Assembly: GCF_003670275.1 (NCBI RefSeq)
Contig: NZ_QXJF01000007.1
Location: forward strand, 1 to 64,000
From: Helicobacter labetoulli
GTDB taxonomy: Bacteria; Campylobacterota; Campylobacteria; Campylobacterales; Helicobacteraceae
Length of the DNA stretch: 64,000 nucleotides
Reading direction: 5' to 3'
Part shown: one piece after another, positions 62,663 through 64,000 of the stretch
Layout of the letters: every line of letters begins with the position of its first letter
Position numbering within the stretch: position 1 is the first letter of the stretch
Translations under genes and position numbers: made by a program
The notes under the pieces: model-generated
Seen by the model: only the letters and a program-made list of their open reading frames with translations
What the model was told of the DNA's origin: nothing
Databases searched by the model: none

Positions 62663-63686
62663 TATGAGTGAGAATCTCCCTTGCACCATTTGGCTTAATC
62701 TTTGCCATAACTTGACTTGATTTTTGTTCCAAACTTTCGCCCTGCAAGGATTCTATAAATTCTAGCACACCTTGCACCTTAAGCTCACTTTCTCTTATTA
62801 CCAAGCCTAGTCCCTCATCAGCAAAGCTTTTTGCATTAAAATATTGATGGTCTTTTGCCGCATAGGGATAAGGCACAAATATGCCAATAAGCCCATTTGC
62901 TGCCATTTCCCAAAGGCTTGAAGCACCTGAACGAGCAATGCATAAATCCGCTTTTTGCAGACGCATCACAAGATTTTTATCAAAAGCAAATAAATCAACT
63001 TTATTTAAGATTCCAAGATTCTCATATTCTTGCCTTATGCGTTCAAAATCACGCTCTCCGCACTGGTGAGCGACATTTATGCCTTTTTGTAAAAGCAAGG
63101 GAGTAAGCTTTAAGGCAAAGTCATTAATGCCCTTTGCTCCTTGAGAGCCGCCTAGAAAAAGGATATTTTTACACTCCTGCCTTATGCGAGAAGTGGTGAA
63201 AAACTCATCACGCACAGGATATGAAGTGTGAATAAAGTTTTTAGAATTTGAGCTAAAACTACCAAAAACTGCCTTGGCAAAGGGAGTGAGAATCTCATTA
63301 AGTTTGCCTTTGATGGCATTTTGTTCGTGGATAAAAAGGGGGATTCTAGCCATAATCGCACCCATACTCGCCCCACCTGCACTGAATCCACCAACACTTA
63401 TTATATGTGTAACTTTATGGGCTTTTAGAATCTTCCTAGCTTCCAAAGTGGCTTGAAGCTGCTTAAAAATGGATTTGAGCTTATGCAAGCCGCTTTTATT
63501 GACCACACCACTAGATTCTAAAAAATAACATTGTGTGAAAAGCTCACTATGTTCAAACCACGCTTTATCTTGCCCTAAGGTTGAGCCTATATAGATGGCT
63601 TTAAGATTTTGAGATTGTAGTTCTTGTGCTAATGCTTTGGCAATGGCTAGATGTCCGCCTGTTCCGCCACCTGTGATTGCAAACAT
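62631..63686 (-). CDS. murG: Lipid II synthase (undecaprenyl-PP-MurNAc-pentapeptide GlcNAc transferase)
   Basis: The 351-residue GT28 enzyme adds GlcNAc to lipid I at the inner face of the membrane. The N-terminal glycine loop FAITGGGTGGHLAIA, the second loop LGGSQGAKGIND and the UDP-GlcNAc site CIARSGASSLWEMAANG followed by PYPYAAKDHQYFNA are all present. It is divergent from gltX. Confidence 0.96.
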   Translation of the reverse strand: MFAITGGGTGGHLAIAKALAQELQSQNLKAIYIGSTLGQDKAWFEHSELFTQCYFLESSGVVNKSGLHKLKSIFKQLQATLEARKILKAHKVTHIISVGGFSAGGASMGAIMARIPLFIHEQNAIKGKLNEILTPFAKAVFGSFSSNSKNFIHTSYPVRDEFFTTSRIRQECKNILFLGGSQGAKGINDFALKLTPLLLQKGINVAHQCGERDFERIRQEYENLGILNKVDLFAFDKNLVMRLQKADLCIARSGASSLWEMAANGLIGIFVPYPYAAKDHQYFNAKSFADEGLGLVIRESELKVQGVLEFIESLQGESLEQKSSQVMAKIKPNGAREILTHINSLTPIPQG

Positions 63687-63794
63687 ATTCTTCCTTTTTG
63701 TGGGATTAGATTCTAAGATTTAAGAGGCAAAAATGTCAGCTAAAAAGTTAATATTGTAGTGAAAAATATCAAATAAGGCATTAAGTTAAATTGC

Positions 63795-63800
63795 TATACA
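63795..63800 (+). promoter_or_regulatory. -10 box upstream of gltX
   Basis: TATACA(AT) in TTGCTATACAATCCC lies about 30 bp before the ATG. AAAGGTG is the ribosome site. Confidence 0.45.
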
Positions 63801-63826
63801 ATCCCAAAATTTTATTTTAAAGGTGA

Positions 63827-64000
<174 letters not shown>

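Overview
The window looks like chromosome of an enterohepatic-type Helicobacter (Campylobacterota). The bases are AT-rich and genes are tightly packed, often with 1-4 bp overlaps. Several blocks match Helicobacter pylori gene order as I know it: argS-tatA-gmk-poly-E protein-nucT; purA-fliJ-motE-like; aroQ-pepQ; rplS-trmD-rimM-KH-rpsP-ffh, valS-fliW and murG. CetA/CetB-type energy-taxis genes, a TMAO/DMSO-reductase remnant, DcuA-type transport and a tandem metQ pair are more typical of Campylobacter or enterohepatic Helicobacter. The words AGATTCT and AGAATCT are conspicuously frequent in genes and gaps. No phage, insertion sequence, CRISPR array or rRNA operon was seen.

1-14.7 kb: the 5' part of a chemoreceptor, a MidA-like methyltransferase with argD, a small hypothetical, tRNA-Met, a YceI-family protein, hemL with two small membrane proteins, dapD, an Sel1-repeat secreted protein with an rRNA pseudouridine synthase, and a complete methionine ABC importer (metN, metI, two metQ). 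14.7-24.6 kb: a CetB/CetA-like energy-taxis pair, an operon joining a TonB-dependent receptor to a di-heme cytochrome c peroxidase, flavodoxin, azlCD, argS, tatA and gmk.

24.6-39.4 kb: an acidic repeat protein with a degenerate receiver domain, a PLD-type nuclease, a lipoprotein, a mini-HTH protein, then dcuA and aspA (aspartate/fumarate metabolism) separated by a 0.55 kb gap with a long palindrome, a second TonB-dependent receptor, mnmA, a HisZ-like protein, purA and two flagella-linked genes. 39.5-41.6 kb: an FNR-type site in front of a cytochrome/molybdopterin-reductase pair that has been fused by a large deletion and also carries a T-tract frameshift.

41.8-64 kb: aroQ, pepQ, a Maf/DUF115 protein, a frameshifted membrane-protein gene, the ffh-to-rplS translation operon, perR-like regulator, a rhodanese-like lipoprotein, valS, fliW, a UvrD-type helicase, and a five-gene overlapping operon (xth, a 4Cys uracil-DNA-glycosylase relative with altered catalytic motifs, a periplasmic protein, a YkgJ-type Cys-cluster protein and a TPR protein). 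The window ends with tRNA-Glu, a CapA-like lipoprotein, a LysE-type exporter, murG and the start of gltX.

I found no clear multi-gene defence or wholly new system. The best candidates for unusual biology are the receptor/peroxidase operon, the dcuA insertion, the UDG-like protein with lost catalytic motifs, the receiver/acidic-repeat protein, the cytochrome-reductase fusion and the AGATTCT word enrichment.
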